A DNA stretch of 57,609 nucleotides from an uncultured Lachnoclostridium sp. (GTDB taxonomy: Bacteria; Bacillota; Clostridia; Lachnospirales; Lachnospiraceae), in NCBI GenBank assembly GCA_946415315.1, contig CAMKRZ010000020.1, positions 1 to 57,609 on the forward strand, given 5' to 3'. Shown here piece after piece: positions 35,017 to 44,530 of this stretch. How positions within the stretch are numbered: the stretch's first letter is position 1; every line of letters starts with the position of its first letter. The position numbers and the translations under genes are program-made. The notes below the pieces were generated by a model that worked only from the letters and a program-made list of their open reading frames with translations, had not been told where the DNA came from and made no database searches.

Positions 35017-35615
35017 GCAGTTCATTTTACGCCATGCTGTCGCGGATGAAATATATCCGCCGGTGGGCGCTGATGCGTAATTCCGAGTCGGAAAATATCA
35101 GCGAACACTCCCTGGAGGTCAGTATGCTCGCCCACGGTCTCGCCGTACTCGGCAACCGCCGTCTGGGCAAGCAGCTCGACGCCGATCGCTGCGCGGTGAT
35201 CGGTCTGTTCCACGACGCGGGCGAGATTATTACGGGTGACATGCCGACGCCGATCAAGTACTACAACCGGCAGATGCAAAACGTGTTTCACGAGATTGAG
35301 GACGATGCTTCCGAGGCGCTTCTTGCGATGCTCCCCGAAGATATCCGCGAGGATTACCGGAGCCTGTTCTTCCGCGCGGAGGGCGAGGAAGAACTGTGGC
35401 GGATCGTGAAGGCCGCGGACAAGCTTTCCGCCCTCATCAAATGCATCGAGGAGAGCAAGGCCGGCAACCGTGAGTTCGACAGCGCGAAGAAGACGCTGGA
35501 GGACTCCGTCCACGCCCTGCAGGTCCCCGAGGCGGAATTGTTCATGAAGGAATTTCTTCCGGCATACTACCGGACACTCGACGAGCTGAGCTCGGAGAAC
35601 GACCGGACTATCTGA
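35013..35615 (+). CDS. HD-domain 5'-deoxynucleotidase, YfbR-like
   Basis: 200 residues. The catalytic pattern of YfbR matches throughout: Arg17, His32, His67-Asp68, Glu71, Asp76 and Asp136, each one position off the E. coli numbering as I recall it. YfbR removes phosphate from deoxyribonucleoside 5'-monophosphates and needs a divalent metal. The ATG at 35013 overlaps the uvrA stop (ATGA), so it is co-translated with the repair gene; a longer in-frame reading inside uvrA is not supported. Nucleotide clean-up next to DNA excision repair makes functional sense. Confidence 0.9.
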   Translation: MSSSFYAMLSRMKYIRRWALMRNSESENISEHSLEVSMLAHGLAVLGNRRLGKQLDADRCAVIGLFHDAGEIITGDMPTPIKYYNRQMQNVFHEIEDDASEALLAMLPEDIREDYRSLFFRAEGEEELWRIVKAADKLSALIKCIEESKAGNREFDSAKKTLEDSVHALQVPEAELFMKEFLPAYYRTLDELSSENDRTI

Positions 35616-35695
35616 ATGCAGCGCCGCGGCGCGGCACGGAATTCCTGCGGGATGAGCAGGATTTCGCGGCGGCACGCAGCGCACGGAGGAACCGA

Positions 35696-36889
35696 ATGAA
35701 ACGAGTTTTGTATATCGATTTTGAAAATGTCAGTCAGCAGGGTCTGCGCGGGATCCATCATCTGACGAAAAACGATCTGGTGCGCATTTTCCTCGGACCG
35801 AAGTGTTCGAAAATGTCGCTGATCGACGCGGATATGGTGTTCCACTGCGACGCCACCGTTGAGCTGATCACAAATGACCAGATCGGGAAAAATGCCCTGG
35901 ACTTCATCATTATGGTGCATCTTGGTTACGACATCGCCAAGAAGGCCGGCAACGCCTACTACGTCGTCTCCAACGACAAGGGTTACGAGCCGGCGATCAA
36001 TGAGATGAAGAGCATGACCGGCGTACACGTAGAGCGTCTGCCCGACGTGGATGCGGTCATTGCGCGAGGCGGCGAGGTGAAGACCGGTATCTTCTCCTTC
36101 CTGCACCGCGTGGCGCCGATGCCGGTCGCGGACAACACGACGCAGCATGAGGTGCTCGGCAAGGGACAGAAGAAGACAACGACGACGAGACGTACGGTCG
36201 GAAACGGCGCGGGCAACCGTTCGTCGAACGATCAGGGGAACCACGGCGGAAGAAACGACCGCAGACAGGGGAACCAGATTTCGAAAAATACCAGATCTCA
36301 GGGCGGAAAGACGCAGGGAGGACGTTCCGAGGGAGCCGCTTCCCGCAGCGCCGAGCAGGAGAAGAAAAGCGCGGTTCGCAACGGTGATCCGGCGGAAACC
36401 GCAAAGCGCCCGGTTCGCAGTGCCGAGGAAACGACTGCAGCAGCGAACAGCAGGCAGACCCGGCGTTCCGGTGCAGCGGACGCGGCTGAAAACCGTGTCG
36501 CAGAGGGGAAGGAGAACAGCGTAAAAGTGTCCTCCGGAACCGTGACGAAGAGAACGACGCGCCGCACCGGTGCAGCGGCAGCCGCGGCTGAGAACCTTGT
36601 CGCGGAAGCGCAGGAGCAGGCAGTCGAGACGGCTGCGAACGCGGAGAGCGCGGCAGCGGTCGGTAAGAAGAGCCGCAGCAAGACAGCAGTGAAGCCGCCG
36701 AAGGATGAGGAAGAAATTTTCCGCAGAGGAATTGCCATCTGCAAGACCAAGCTGGAGTTCCACAACTATCTGGCGAAGGAACTGGACAACAAGGATCACA
36801 TTCAGGAACTGTACAACCGCGGCAAGAAGCTGGTAGAGGTTGATGTTGAGGCTTTGCGCCGTGAAAACGGAATTAAGGATAATGAGTAA
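35696..36889 (+). CDS. NYN/PIN-like nuclease-fold protein with a disordered basic tail
   Basis: 397 residues. Residues 1-130 form a PIN-like NYN domain: YIDFENV (Asp8, Asn11) near the start, ALDFIIMVHLGYDI in the middle and VVSNDKGYEP later, giving the acidic residues expected for a metal-dependent RNase. Residues about 145-330 are low-complexity, rich in Arg, Lys, Ala, Glu, Gly and Asn, likely disordered and RNA-binding. A folded C-terminal segment (about 338-397) beginning EEEIFRRGIAICKTKLEF does not match a family I know. The substrate is unknown. It lies 80 bases after the HD gene with GGAGG before the ATG. Confidence 0.8.
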   Translation: MKRVLYIDFENVSQQGLRGIHHLTKNDLVRIFLGPKCSKMSLIDADMVFHCDATVELITNDQIGKNALDFIIMVHLGYDIAKKAGNAYYVVSNDKGYEPAINEMKSMTGVHVERLPDVDAVIARGGEVKTGIFSFLHRVAPMPVADNTTQHEVLGKGQKKTTTTRRTVGNGAGNRSSNDQGNHGGRNDRRQGNQISKNTRSQGGKTQGGRSEGAASRSAEQEKKSAVRNGDPAETAKRPVRSAEETTAAANSRQTRRSGAADAAENRVAEGKENSVKVSSGTVTKRTTRRTGAAAAAAENLVAEAQEQAVETAANAESAAAVGKKSRSKTAVKPPKDEEEIFRRGIAICKTKLEFHNYLAKELDNKDHIQELYNRGKKLVEVDVEALRRENGIKDNE

Positions 36890-36898
36890 GAGGTAACC

Positions 36899-37357
36899 AT
36901 GGCAGACGAGTGTGTGATCCGCACAATGACGATCGAGGACTATGATGAGGTGTTCCGGCTGTGGAGCAGTATTCACGGCTTCGGGATCCGTTCGATCGAT
37001 GACTCGAGGGAAGGTGTGGATCGTTTTCTGAAGAGAAATCCGTCAACGAGCGTGGTTGCGCTCGTGAACGGCAATATTGTAGGCGCAATCCTGTGCGGCC
37101 ACGACGGCCGGAGGGGATGCTTTTACCATGTGTGCGTGAAGGAGGGCTTCCGCAAGCGCGGCATCGGCAAGACGATGGCGGTCGCGTGTATGATGGCCCT
37201 GCAGAAGGAGCACATCAACAAGGTCAATCTGATCGCGTTCAAAACGAACACCCTCGGAAATCATTTCTGGAAGGGTGCCGGCTGGACGTTCCGGAAGGAC
37301 CTGAACTACTATGATTTTACGCTGAATGAAGATAATATTACCCGCTTCAACAAGTAG
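36899..37357 (+). CDS. GNAT-family acetyltransferase (YpeA/RimI-like)
   Basis: 152 residues, a single GNAT domain. The acetyl-CoA-binding motif is VKEGFRKRGIGKTMAV (Arg/Gln-x-x-Gly-x-Gly/Ala type), followed by NHFWKGAGW near the C-terminus, as in N-terminal or small-molecule acetyltransferases. The acceptor is unknown. It starts 9 bases after the NYN gene, so it is probably in the same transcript. Confidence 0.9.
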   Translation: MADECVIRTMTIEDYDEVFRLWSSIHGFGIRSIDDSREGVDRFLKRNPSTSVVALVNGNIVGAILCGHDGRRGCFYHVCVKEGFRKRGIGKTMAVACMMALQKEHINKVNLIAFKTNTLGNHFWKGAGWTFRKDLNYYDFTLNEDNITRFNK

Positions 37358-37372
37358 CGGCAGGGGGGAACC

Positions 37373-39058
37373 GTGAAGAACTGGCTTTGGATAGCAGGAA
37401 TCGTGCTCGGTGTCATCGTGCTGGCGTCTGTGATTTATTACTCCATGGACGATCGGCAGCAGGCGACACAGTCGGAATATGCTCCGACGCCGACCAATAT
37501 GCTTCCGAACAATCCCAACCATTATACGAAAGAGTCGACTCCGACACCCACGGAGACGCCGACCCCGACTCCGGCCACGGTAAAACCGGAAGCCACGACG
37601 AAGGAAGAGTTCATCATCGGCGAGCGGACGTCCCAGGCGATCACGTACGACGGGATCCTGGAGGTCGATTTTCAGCAGCGTGAGTACACGCGGCTGGCCG
37701 ATTACCGGGTGGAGGAACCTGCGGAGGAATACGGTACGTGGGAGGCGGTCTATGAGATCCCGACTCTGTGCACCGCGATCCGCTTCCGCTTATTTTCCAC
37801 GACGCTCTTCGAGCAGTTGGGGAAGGTCAAAGGCGATACAGCAGAGTATTACAGTTACTTTAACAGCGATGTGCTGACGAGGAACGGCGATAATGTGGTG
37901 ATCCCGGTTTCGTCGGAACGCGAGACGGACAGCCTCATGATCTTCCTGAATCCGGATGAGGCCCGTATCGTGCAGAACGGAGTTATTCTTGCTACGTGCA
38001 GCATGAAGGACAAGAGAGCGCAGTGCAAGCTGTCTCTGGAGAGTCTGGATCAGCCGGATTACTGCCGTTACGTCTATATCTCGGAGGACGGTCGGCCGGA
38101 GTCGATGTATATCGAGGAGACGGACACGAAGACGGCATGTTATGACCGTCCGACCCGCAAACTGATCTGGCAGCTCACCCGGAATATCGACGGCGAGCGG
38201 ATGTACCTTCTGGAGGCGCGCGATCCGAGGTCTACGGAAGACCATGACGATATGATCGTCCTGTACCGTGGGGAACCGGAAATCATGCCGACGGAGGTTT
38301 ACGGCGTCACCAATACGTCATTCTCCCTGTGGGACCGCATCGAGGAGGCGGAGGCCGACGCAGAGATGCCGACGCGCGAATGGGAGGAGAGCGTGCACAC
38401 TTCCATCCTGGTGTCGAACAGCTACGGAACGCTGTACATGAATACCGTTTACTGCGGATATCTGTACGCGGACGGGGATGAAAGCGAAACGATCCGGGGA
38501 ACCGTGACCGAGCGCATCCTCCGCTGGGAGAATCCGGAGCTGCACATCAGTCTGGAAAATGTCATATCCAACCCGGATTGCGCCATCGACAGCCGGATCG
38601 TTATCAATGATGCCGAGAATCCGAGATATCTGCTGCGTTCCTACGCGGTGAGCGACCGGAAGAGCCGCAGCCGTGCGGAGACGGTGGACGGGGAACTCCT
38701 GTGGGTCGAGGAGGCGATGCTGGCGGACGGCGAGCCGTATCGGAAGGAGCGTACCTATACGGATCATGTAAGGGTGCAGTATTTCAGCAACAAACAGTTG
38801 TATGCGGAGGAGATCACGGATTTCGCGGGAAAACGCAACCGGATCACGCAGTTCACCTATGAGAATGACCGGATCCAGAGATCGGAGACGCGTGACAGCG
38901 CGGACAATCTGATCGAGACGTGTGATTACATCTATGATGCCATCGGCGAGCTGGTCAAGTCCGTGAAGAAGACGTACGATGCCGAAGGAAATCTTTCCGG
39001 CTCCGTAACCTACGATAAGGACGGCAAGGTGATCACGGACAGTTCGCCGGAGAAATGA
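37373..39058 (+). CDS. membrane-anchored extracellular protein of unknown function with YD-like C-terminal repeats
   Basis: 561 residues. An N-terminal membrane anchor (about 4-24) leads to a Thr-Pro-rich linker (residues about 40-70) like cell-surface spacers. The large middle domain is unknown. Residues about 470-550 show repeated short patterns (FAGKRNRITQFTYENDR, ADNLIETCDYIYDAIGEL, AEGNLSGSVTYDKDGK) like YD/RHS or MORN-type beta repeats. The start is GTG at 37373 behind GGGGGG; no good ATG is near. It sits 15 bases after the acetyltransferase gene. A surface or wall-associated role is likely but unproven. Confidence 0.7.
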   Translation: MKNWLWIAGIVLGVIVLASVIYYSMDDRQQATQSEYAPTPTNMLPNNPNHYTKESTPTPTETPTPTPATVKPEATTKEEFIIGERTSQAITYDGILEVDFQQREYTRLADYRVEEPAEEYGTWEAVYEIPTLCTAIRFRLFSTTLFEQLGKVKGDTAEYYSYFNSDVLTRNGDNVVIPVSSERETDSLMIFLNPDEARIVQNGVILATCSMKDKRAQCKLSLESLDQPDYCRYVYISEDGRPESMYIEETDTKTACYDRPTRKLIWQLTRNIDGERMYLLEARDPRSTEDHDDMIVLYRGEPEIMPTEVYGVTNTSFSLWDRIEEAEADAEMPTREWEESVHTSILVSNSYGTLYMNTVYCGYLYADGDESETIRGTVTERILRWENPELHISLENVISNPDCAIDSRIVINDAENPRYLLRSYAVSDRKSRSRAETVDGELLWVEEAMLADGEPYRKERTYTDHVRVQYFSNKQLYAEEITDFAGKRNRITQFTYENDRIQRSETRDSADNLIETCDYIYDAIGELVKSVKKTYDAEGNLSGSVTYDKDGKVITDSSPEK

Positions 39059-39138
39059 CAGGCGAAGACCGGTCAGTGGTGAAGAGTGTCCGCGGGAAAC
39101 CGCAGGACATCGGATGAGATATGGATTGGGGAGGAATT

Positions 39139-40536
39139 ATGGCAAGTTTAAAAAACAAGATTACGTTGGAAAACCTGATGGAGCAGGCGCTTAAGATTCC
39201 CAAGGTAAAGGTGGATCGGGCGGCCTTCCTGCAGGAGGCTTTCGCCAAGGAAGGAATACTGGTGCGGCAGATTGTGGAGGAAGGTCCGGTCGCGTGTGAT
39301 TACTCGGACATCGAGTTGGACGCCATGGCGGAGAAGCTGATCCTCCGGAGAACGTCGACATCCTCTGCGATGTCGTTTGCCGCCGGGATCCCGGGCGGTC
39401 TCGCGGTTGCCGCGACGATCCCCGCGGATACACTGCAGTTTTTTGCCATGTCCCTCAAGCTGGCACAGGAACTTGCTTACCTGTACGGCGCGAAAGACTT
39501 CTGGGCATGCGACGGCGAGGACAGCGTGCTGGTTCGTTACCAGCTGATCTGCTCGCTCGGAGCGATGTTCGGCATCACGGGAGCTCCTGCCGCGACACGA
39601 CTGCTCTCCTCGCATCTGGCGCTGCGCGCTGTCGGCGGCACGCCGCAGAGAGCGACCACGCGGGAGTTCTGGGATCCGATCGTGCGGCGTATCAGCCGCG
39701 AGCTTGTGCTCAGGCTGACGACGGACACCGCATCGAAAGGCGTGGCAAAACTGATCCCGGTGATCGGAGGATTCTTCTCCGGCGGAATGACATTTTTCGC
39801 GATGAAACCGATGGGAGAGAAACTCTGCCAGGTGCTCAGCACGGCGGCATTTCTGTACAGCGACAGCTTTGCCATGAAGGATTATCTGGTGCTGGAGGAA
39901 GTCTGTGAGAAATCCCTGAAAGAGGAGCTCGAGGAGGAATGCGCGGACGAAAGTGCATCGAACGAGGTTGCCGGCGATGACGGTTGGGGACCGATGCCCA
40001 CGACGGGCGAAGTTGCTCCGGACGATGGCTGGGGCCCGATGCCCGAGCTCACGGGGAAATCTTTGGACAAAGCTTCTGATAAAGCCGATGCTAAGGACAA
40101 GGGCAAGGAAAATGACGCGGACAAGCCTCAGGGCAAGGATGCCGGAAGCAAAGACAACGGAGGAAAGCCGCTGACAAATTACCGGGTTCCCGACGAAAAG
40201 GGCAATATATCGATCCCGATCAGTTTCGGCGAGGACAGCGATTCCGACGAGGGCAGCCTGTTCCCGATTGAGGATGATCACAGCGATGTATCCTGCGAGG
40301 AACCTGCGATTGATGAGTCCGTGCCGATCGATGGGGACGATCCCGCGCCGATCGATGGGAACGGTTCCGGGTCGACAGACGAGAGCAAAGCTGCGCCGCA
40401 GGCAGCGGCAGCTGCTCCGATGACGATGGACGAGATCTTTGCGACGATCGAGAAACTTGCGGTGTTGCGCGACAAGGGAGCGATCACCCAGGAAGACTTC
40501 GACGCGAAGAAGGCGGAGCTGTTGGCCAGAATCTGA
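39139..40536 (+). CDS. EcsC-like protein with C-terminal SHOCT domain
   Basis: 465 residues. The N-terminal 240 residues contain two hydrophobic amphipathic stretches (FAAGIPGGLAVAATIPADTL and GVAKLIPVIGGFFSGG) and resemble EcsC-type proteins, although I am not sure. The middle (about 265-420) is acidic, low-complexity linker containing two copies of DDGWGPMP. The last 38 residues (MDEIFATIEKLAVLRDKGAITQ ... KKAELLARI) are a SHOCT domain, a short module that often tethers or oligomerises proteins. GGGGAGG precedes the ATG at 39139. It ends facing the potD gene across a bidirectional terminator. Confidence 0.65.
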   Translation: MASLKNKITLENLMEQALKIPKVKVDRAAFLQEAFAKEGILVRQIVEEGPVACDYSDIELDAMAEKLILRRTSTSSAMSFAAGIPGGLAVAATIPADTLQFFAMSLKLAQELAYLYGAKDFWACDGEDSVLVRYQLICSLGAMFGITGAPAATRLLSSHLALRAVGGTPQRATTREFWDPIVRRISRELVLRLTTDTASKGVAKLIPVIGGFFSGGMTFFAMKPMGEKLCQVLSTAAFLYSDSFAMKDYLVLEEVCEKSLKEELEEECADESASNEVAGDDGWGPMPTTGEVAPDDGWGPMPELTGKSLDKASDKADAKDKGKENDADKPQGKDAGSKDNGGKPLTNYRVPDEKGNISIPISFGEDSDSDEGSLFPIEDDHSDVSCEEPAIDESVPIDGDDPAPIDGNGSGSTDESKAAPQAAAAAPMTMDEIFATIEKLAVLRDKGAITQEDFDAKKAELLARI

Positions 40537-40567
40537 CGTACATTTGACAAAACATAATCAGGCACAG

Positions 40568-40603
40568 AAAAGGAGTTCTCCGGGATTGTCGGAGAACTCC
40601 TTT
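40568..40603. terminator. bidirectional terminator between convergent genes
   Basis: Hairpin AAAAGGAGTTCTCCG / CGGAGAACTCCTTT with A-run on one side and T-run on the other. It can end both the SHOCT gene (plus) and the pot operon (minus). Confidence 0.88.
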
Positions 40604-40654
40604 GTTGCATTTTCCGGTTTATTCCGTTTGCTTTGTCCGGTTTGCCCGCTTAGC

Positions 40655-41725
40655 TTACTCAGACTTCAGCTCCTTCCAGAGCTGGCTCATCAGTTCGGTC
40701 ACCTTCTTGTCTGTCTGCGTGCAGACCTCGCAGTTCACGATTGAATCTTCCGGAGGAACGAGCGTTGGATCTTCCTTCTCCTCATCGCTCAGGCTCTCGA
40801 TTACCTTGATGTTCGGCGTCGAGAAATAAATGTACTCAAAGTTAGCCTTCGCGACATCCTCGCGGCAGAGGAAATCCAGGAATTTCGCTGCGTACTCGGT
40901 GTTCTCGCAGTGCTTTGTGATCGCGATGCAGTCGATCCAGACATTGGAGCCTTCCTTCGGAACGACGTACTCCAGATTCGGGTTGGACTCGCGTCCGAGA
41001 TATGCCTCGCCGGAGTAGATGACACCCATAATTGCGTTGCCGGCAACCACCTCGTCGCGGACTTCGTCGACCAGGTAAGCCTGTACATCGGGCTTCTGCT
41101 TGATCAGAAGTTCCTGAGCCTTGCGGATCTCGTCCTCGTTGTCCGTGTTGAGGGAGTAGCCGAGGTACTTGAGGGTTATCATGAACGTATCGCGCATACT
41201 GTTCTGCATGATGATATCACCGGCGTACTCACCGTTGAAGAGAACTTCCCAGCTGTCGATGGGAGCCTTCACTTTCGTGGTGTCGTAGAGGATGCCGATG
41301 GTTCCCCAGAAATGGGGCAGGCAGTAGTCGTTGTTCGGGTCGAACGCCTTGCAGAAATCATAGTATTTGCTGCCGATGTTGTCCTTGTACTCCATCTGGT
41401 CCCACGGGATCTTCTGGAACTCGTTGTCGTCGATCATTTTCTTGAGCATATAGTCCGCGGTACAGACGAGATCGTACTTGATCGCACCGGAGCTGTACTT
41501 CGTGTACATCTCCTCGGGCGTCAGCGCTTCGTCCATCTTCACTTCGATGCCGGTCTCCTCGGTGAACAGCTCGAGCATTTCCGGATCCAGGTACTCCGCG
41601 TAGTTGATCAGGTTGAGTGTACCGATGATCTTCGTCTTCTTGCCGCAGCCGCTCAGGAGCATGCAGGTGAGAGTCAGGCACATCGCAAGCGCGATGAACC
41701 GTGTCAGTTTGGTGTGCTTCCTCAT
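40655..41725 (-). CDS. potD: spermidine/putrescine-binding lipoprotein PotD
   Basis: 356 residues. Lipoprotein signal with Cys27 after LLSG, then a periplasmic-binding-protein fold (type II) with the PotD-type start LINYAEYLDPEMLELF and conserved TKYSSGAIKYDLVCTADYML. It captures polyamines outside the membrane and delivers them to PotBC. It is the last gene of the pot operon; 4 bases separate it from potC. Confidence 0.93.
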   Translation of the reverse strand: MRKHTKLTRFIALAMCLTLTCMLLSGCGKKTKIIGTLNLINYAEYLDPEMLELFTEETGIEVKMDEALTPEEMYTKYSSGAIKYDLVCTADYMLKKMIDDNEFQKIPWDQMEYKDNIGSKYYDFCKAFDPNNDYCLPHFWGTIGILYDTTKVKAPIDSWEVLFNGEYAGDIIMQNSMRDTFMITLKYLGYSLNTDNEDEIRKAQELLIKQKPDVQAYLVDEVRDEVVAGNAIMGVIYSGEAYLGRESNPNLEYVVPKEGSNVWIDCIAITKHCENTEYAAKFLDFLCREDVAKANFEYIYFSTPNIKVIESLSDEEKEDPTLVPPEDSIVNCEVCTQTDKKVTELMSQLWKELKSE

Positions 41726-41729
41726 GTTA

Positions 41730-42599
41730 TCAAATCCTTTCTATTTGCTCCGCTTTCGGAGTTTTCTTACGGTCGGAAATGCCGTTCACAACAAGGAGAA
41801 CAGCGCTTACGACCAGGAAGATCAGAGTGGAGAGGGCGTACATTTCCGGCTTGATGCCCTTCTTCAGCTGTCCGTAGATCATGGTCGAGAGGGTGTTGAC
41901 ACCCGGTCCCTTCGTGAAGAAGGTGATCACAAAGTCATCCATGGACATTGTGAAGGCCATGAAAAAGCCGGAGACAATACCCGGCATCAGATCCGGGAGC
42001 ACGATCTTGAAAAATGCGTACACAGGGCCGGCGCCGAGGTCTCTGGTCGCCTCGTAAACCGAGACGTTCATCTGTTGGAGCCGTGGCATCACGCTCAGGA
42101 TCACGTAGGGAATGTTGAACGTGATGTGCGCGATCAGCACGCTTCCGAATCCGAGCGGAATAAAGTGCACGAACCACAGCATCAGGGCGATGCCGGTGAC
42201 AATGTCGGCGTTCAGAAGGGGGATGTTGGTCAGCCCCATCATGACCTTGAATTTCTTCTTGCCGAGAGCATGCATACCGATCGCTCCGGGCACACCGATC
42301 AGGACAGCGATTCCCGCCGAGGCGAGCGCCAGGACGATCGTTGTGACGAGCGCATCGCCGATCTGGCTGTTCGAGAACAGCGCCTCATACCATTTGAACG
42401 AGAATCCTTCCCATTTTACGCGGGAGCGTCCCTTGTTGAAGGAGAGGACGATCAGCACCAGGATCGGAGCGTAGAGGAACAGACCGATCAGTCCGACGTA
42501 GATTCCGCTCAGGATGCCCTTGAAATGTTTCCTGATCGCGAGGAAAATGTTTTTCACGCAGTTCAGAAACGAGCATGCAAAGTGTTTCAAATGTTTCAC
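41730..42599 (-). CDS. potC: spermidine/putrescine ABC permease PotC
   Basis: 289 residues with about six transmembrane helices. The EAA loop contacting the ATPase is EATRDLGAGPVYAFFKIVLPDLMPGI. Together with PotB it forms the membrane channel of the polyamine importer. The N-terminus carries an unusual Phe/Cys/Lys-rich leader of about 30 residues before the first helix. It begins 11 bases after potB. Confidence 0.93.
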   Translation of the reverse strand: MKHLKHFACSFLNCVKNIFLAIRKHFKGILSGIYVGLIGLFLYAPILVLIVLSFNKGRSRVKWEGFSFKWYEALFSNSQIGDALVTTIVLALASAGIAVLIGVPGAIGMHALGKKKFKVMMGLTNIPLLNADIVTGIALMLWFVHFIPLGFGSVLIAHITFNIPYVILSVMPRLQQMNVSVYEATRDLGAGPVYAFFKIVLPDLMPGIVSGFFMAFTMSMDDFVITFFTKGPGVNTLSTMIYGQLKKGIKPEMYALSTLIFLVVSAVLLVVNGISDRKKTPKAEQIERI

Positions 42600-42610
42600 A
42601 GTTTATCTCC

Positions 42611-43453
42611 TTACCAGACGAGGGACTCCTTGCCATCGGCAGTGCGTTTCCGCGTGAATGCCATGCTGAGAAGCACCAGGATCATCAGAGCGACGGAGAG
42701 ACCGGAGCCGACATGCCAGTTGTTGGATATCATGAACTCCTGCTCGATGATATTTCCGATCAGCTGCAGTTTGCCGCCTCCGAGGATGTCGGAGATGACA
42801 AATGAGGTCATGGACGGCACGAAGACCATCACGATCCCGCTCAGAAGTCCCGGCAGGGAGAGCGGAAGAATGATCTTGCAGAACACCGTGAAACTGTTTG
42901 CCCCGAGGTCCTTGGCTGCCTCGATGAGATCCTCGTTGATCTCCATGATCGACGTGTAGATCGGCAGGATCATGTAGGGCAGGTAATCGTAAACCGAACC
43001 GATCATGATCGCAGTCGGGGTGTTGGCGATCCGCACCGGCTCAAACCCGAGAGTGGTCAGGAGCAGGTTGAGGATACCGTTGTTGGAAAGGATCATCTGC
43101 CATGCAAGGATCCGCAGGATAAAGTTCATCCACATCGGAAGGATGATGATGAACAGGGAAAAACCGCGCTTGCTCAGCCCGAGGTGTTTCAGCGCCATGA
43201 CCAGCGGGTAGGAAAGCAGGATGCAGAATGCGGTACATCCGAGGGCGATCTCCAGGGAAAACCACAGTGCCTTGCGGTTGATCGATGATGAGAAGATCGC
43301 TGCGATATTGGACAGCGTAAAATGTCCATTGCCGTCAAACAGCGCGTATCGGAAAATGACGATCAGCGGAAGCACCGTGAACGCGATGATCCAGATGAAA
43401 TACGGGCCGGACAGGAACGGGCGCTTGTTGGTGCGGACTTCATTTTCATTCAT
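42611..43453 (-). CDS. potB: spermidine/putrescine ABC permease PotB
   Basis: 280 residues with about six transmembrane helices. The EAA loop is EAAKDLGANSFTVFCKIILPLSLPGL. The start at 43453 overlaps the potA stop by 8 bases and follows AGGAGG about 10 bases upstream, so PotA and PotB are translationally coupled. A longer reading back into potA is not supported. Confidence 0.93.
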   Translation of the reverse strand: MNENEVRTNKRPFLSGPYFIWIIAFTVLPLIVIFRYALFDGNGHFTLSNIAAIFSSSINRKALWFSLEIALGCTAFCILLSYPLVMALKHLGLSKRGFSLFIIILPMWMNFILRILAWQMILSNNGILNLLLTTLGFEPVRIANTPTAIMIGSVYDYLPYMILPIYTSIMEINEDLIEAAKDLGANSFTVFCKIILPLSLPGLLSGIVMVFVPSMTSFVISDILGGGKLQLIGNIIEQEFMISNNWHVGSGLSVALMILVLLSMAFTRKRTADGKESLVW

Positions 43454-44516
43454 CGCGGGCAACCTCCTCGTCGTCACGCACCGGCTTGTGCATGATCTGG
43501 ATGTTGTCCGGATCGATGGTAAGTCCGACAAAACCGCCGACCGGAGCGGGATCCACGCTCTGGATCATCCACTCGTAGTTGTCTACCTTCACCTTGATCT
43601 CGTAGTATGCGCCTTTGAAAATGACGGAGATGACCTGACCGGTCAGGTAGCCCTGACCCTGCGGCACGATCTCGAGGTCCTCGGGGCGGATCACAACGTC
43701 CACGGGGTTATTTTCCCCGAAACCGGTATCCACGCACGGGAAATCCACACCCTGGATGTTGACCAGAAGATCCTTCACCATGATGCCGTCGATGATGTTG
43801 CTCTCACCGATGAAGTCCGCGACGAACGCGTTCTGCGGCTCGTCGTAAATGCTCTTGGAGTCGCCGGCCTGCTGGATGATACCCTTGTTCATGACGATGA
43901 TGCGGTCGCTCATCATCAGAGCCTCCTCCTGGTCGTGCGTGACGTAGAGGAAGGTGATGCCGACTTCCTTCTTGATCTTGATCAGCTCGCGCTGCATCTC
44001 GTGGCGGAGCTTCAAGTCGAGAGCTCCGAGCGGCTCATCCAGAAGGAGAACCTTCGGCTCGTTCACGATGGCGCGCGCGATGGCGACACGCTGCTGCTGA
44101 CCGCCGCTCAGAGAGAGCGGGTCGCGGTCGTCATAGCCCTCCAGGTTGACGAGTCGGAGAGCGTAGGCGATCTTATCCCGGATATAGGAAGAACTCTTCT
44201 TCTTCAATTTCAGCCCGAAGGCGATGTTGTCTGCGACACTCATGTGAGGGAAGAGAGAGTACTTCTGGAACACGGTGTTCACGTTGCGCTTCTCAGGCGG
44301 AAGCATTGTGATATCGTGACCCTCGAACAGCACGCGTCCCTTGTCCGGGCGCACGAAGCCGCCGATGATGCGGAGGATCGTGGATTTACCGCAGCCGGAG
44401 GGGCCGAGAAGCGTCACGAACTCGTTGCGACCGATCTCCAGATTAAAGTCATCCAGGATCATTTTCCCGTCAAATGACTTGGTGATGTGTTCCAGTTGCA
44501 ATATGACATCGGACAT
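43446..44516 (-). CDS. potA: polyamine ABC transporter ATPase PotA
   Basis: 356 residues. Walker A GPSGCGKST, signature LSGGQQQRVAIARAI, Walker B VLLLDEPLGALD, H-loop THDQEEAL, then a C-terminal TOBE/OB regulatory domain (about 265-350). It powers polyamine uptake. The ATG at 44516 has GAGG 7 bases upstream. It lies 14 bases after the regulator gene. Confidence 0.96.
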   Translation of the reverse strand: MSDVILQLEHITKSFDGKMILDDFNLEIGRNEFVTLLGPSGCGKSTILRIIGGFVRPDKGRVLFEGHDITMLPPEKRNVNTVFQKYSLFPHMSVADNIAFGLKLKKKSSSYIRDKIAYALRLVNLEGYDDRDPLSLSGGQQQRVAIARAIVNEPKVLLLDEPLGALDLKLRHEMQRELIKIKKEVGITFLYVTHDQEEALMMSDRIIVMNKGIIQQAGDSKSIYDEPQNAFVADFIGESNIIDGIMVKDLLVNIQGVDFPCVDTGFGENNPVDVVIRPEDLEIVPQGQGYLTGQVISVIFKGAYYEIKVKVDNYEWMIQSVDPAPVGGFVGLTIDPDNIQIMHKPVRDDEEVARDE

Positions 44517-44530
44517 GATATTACCTCGTA

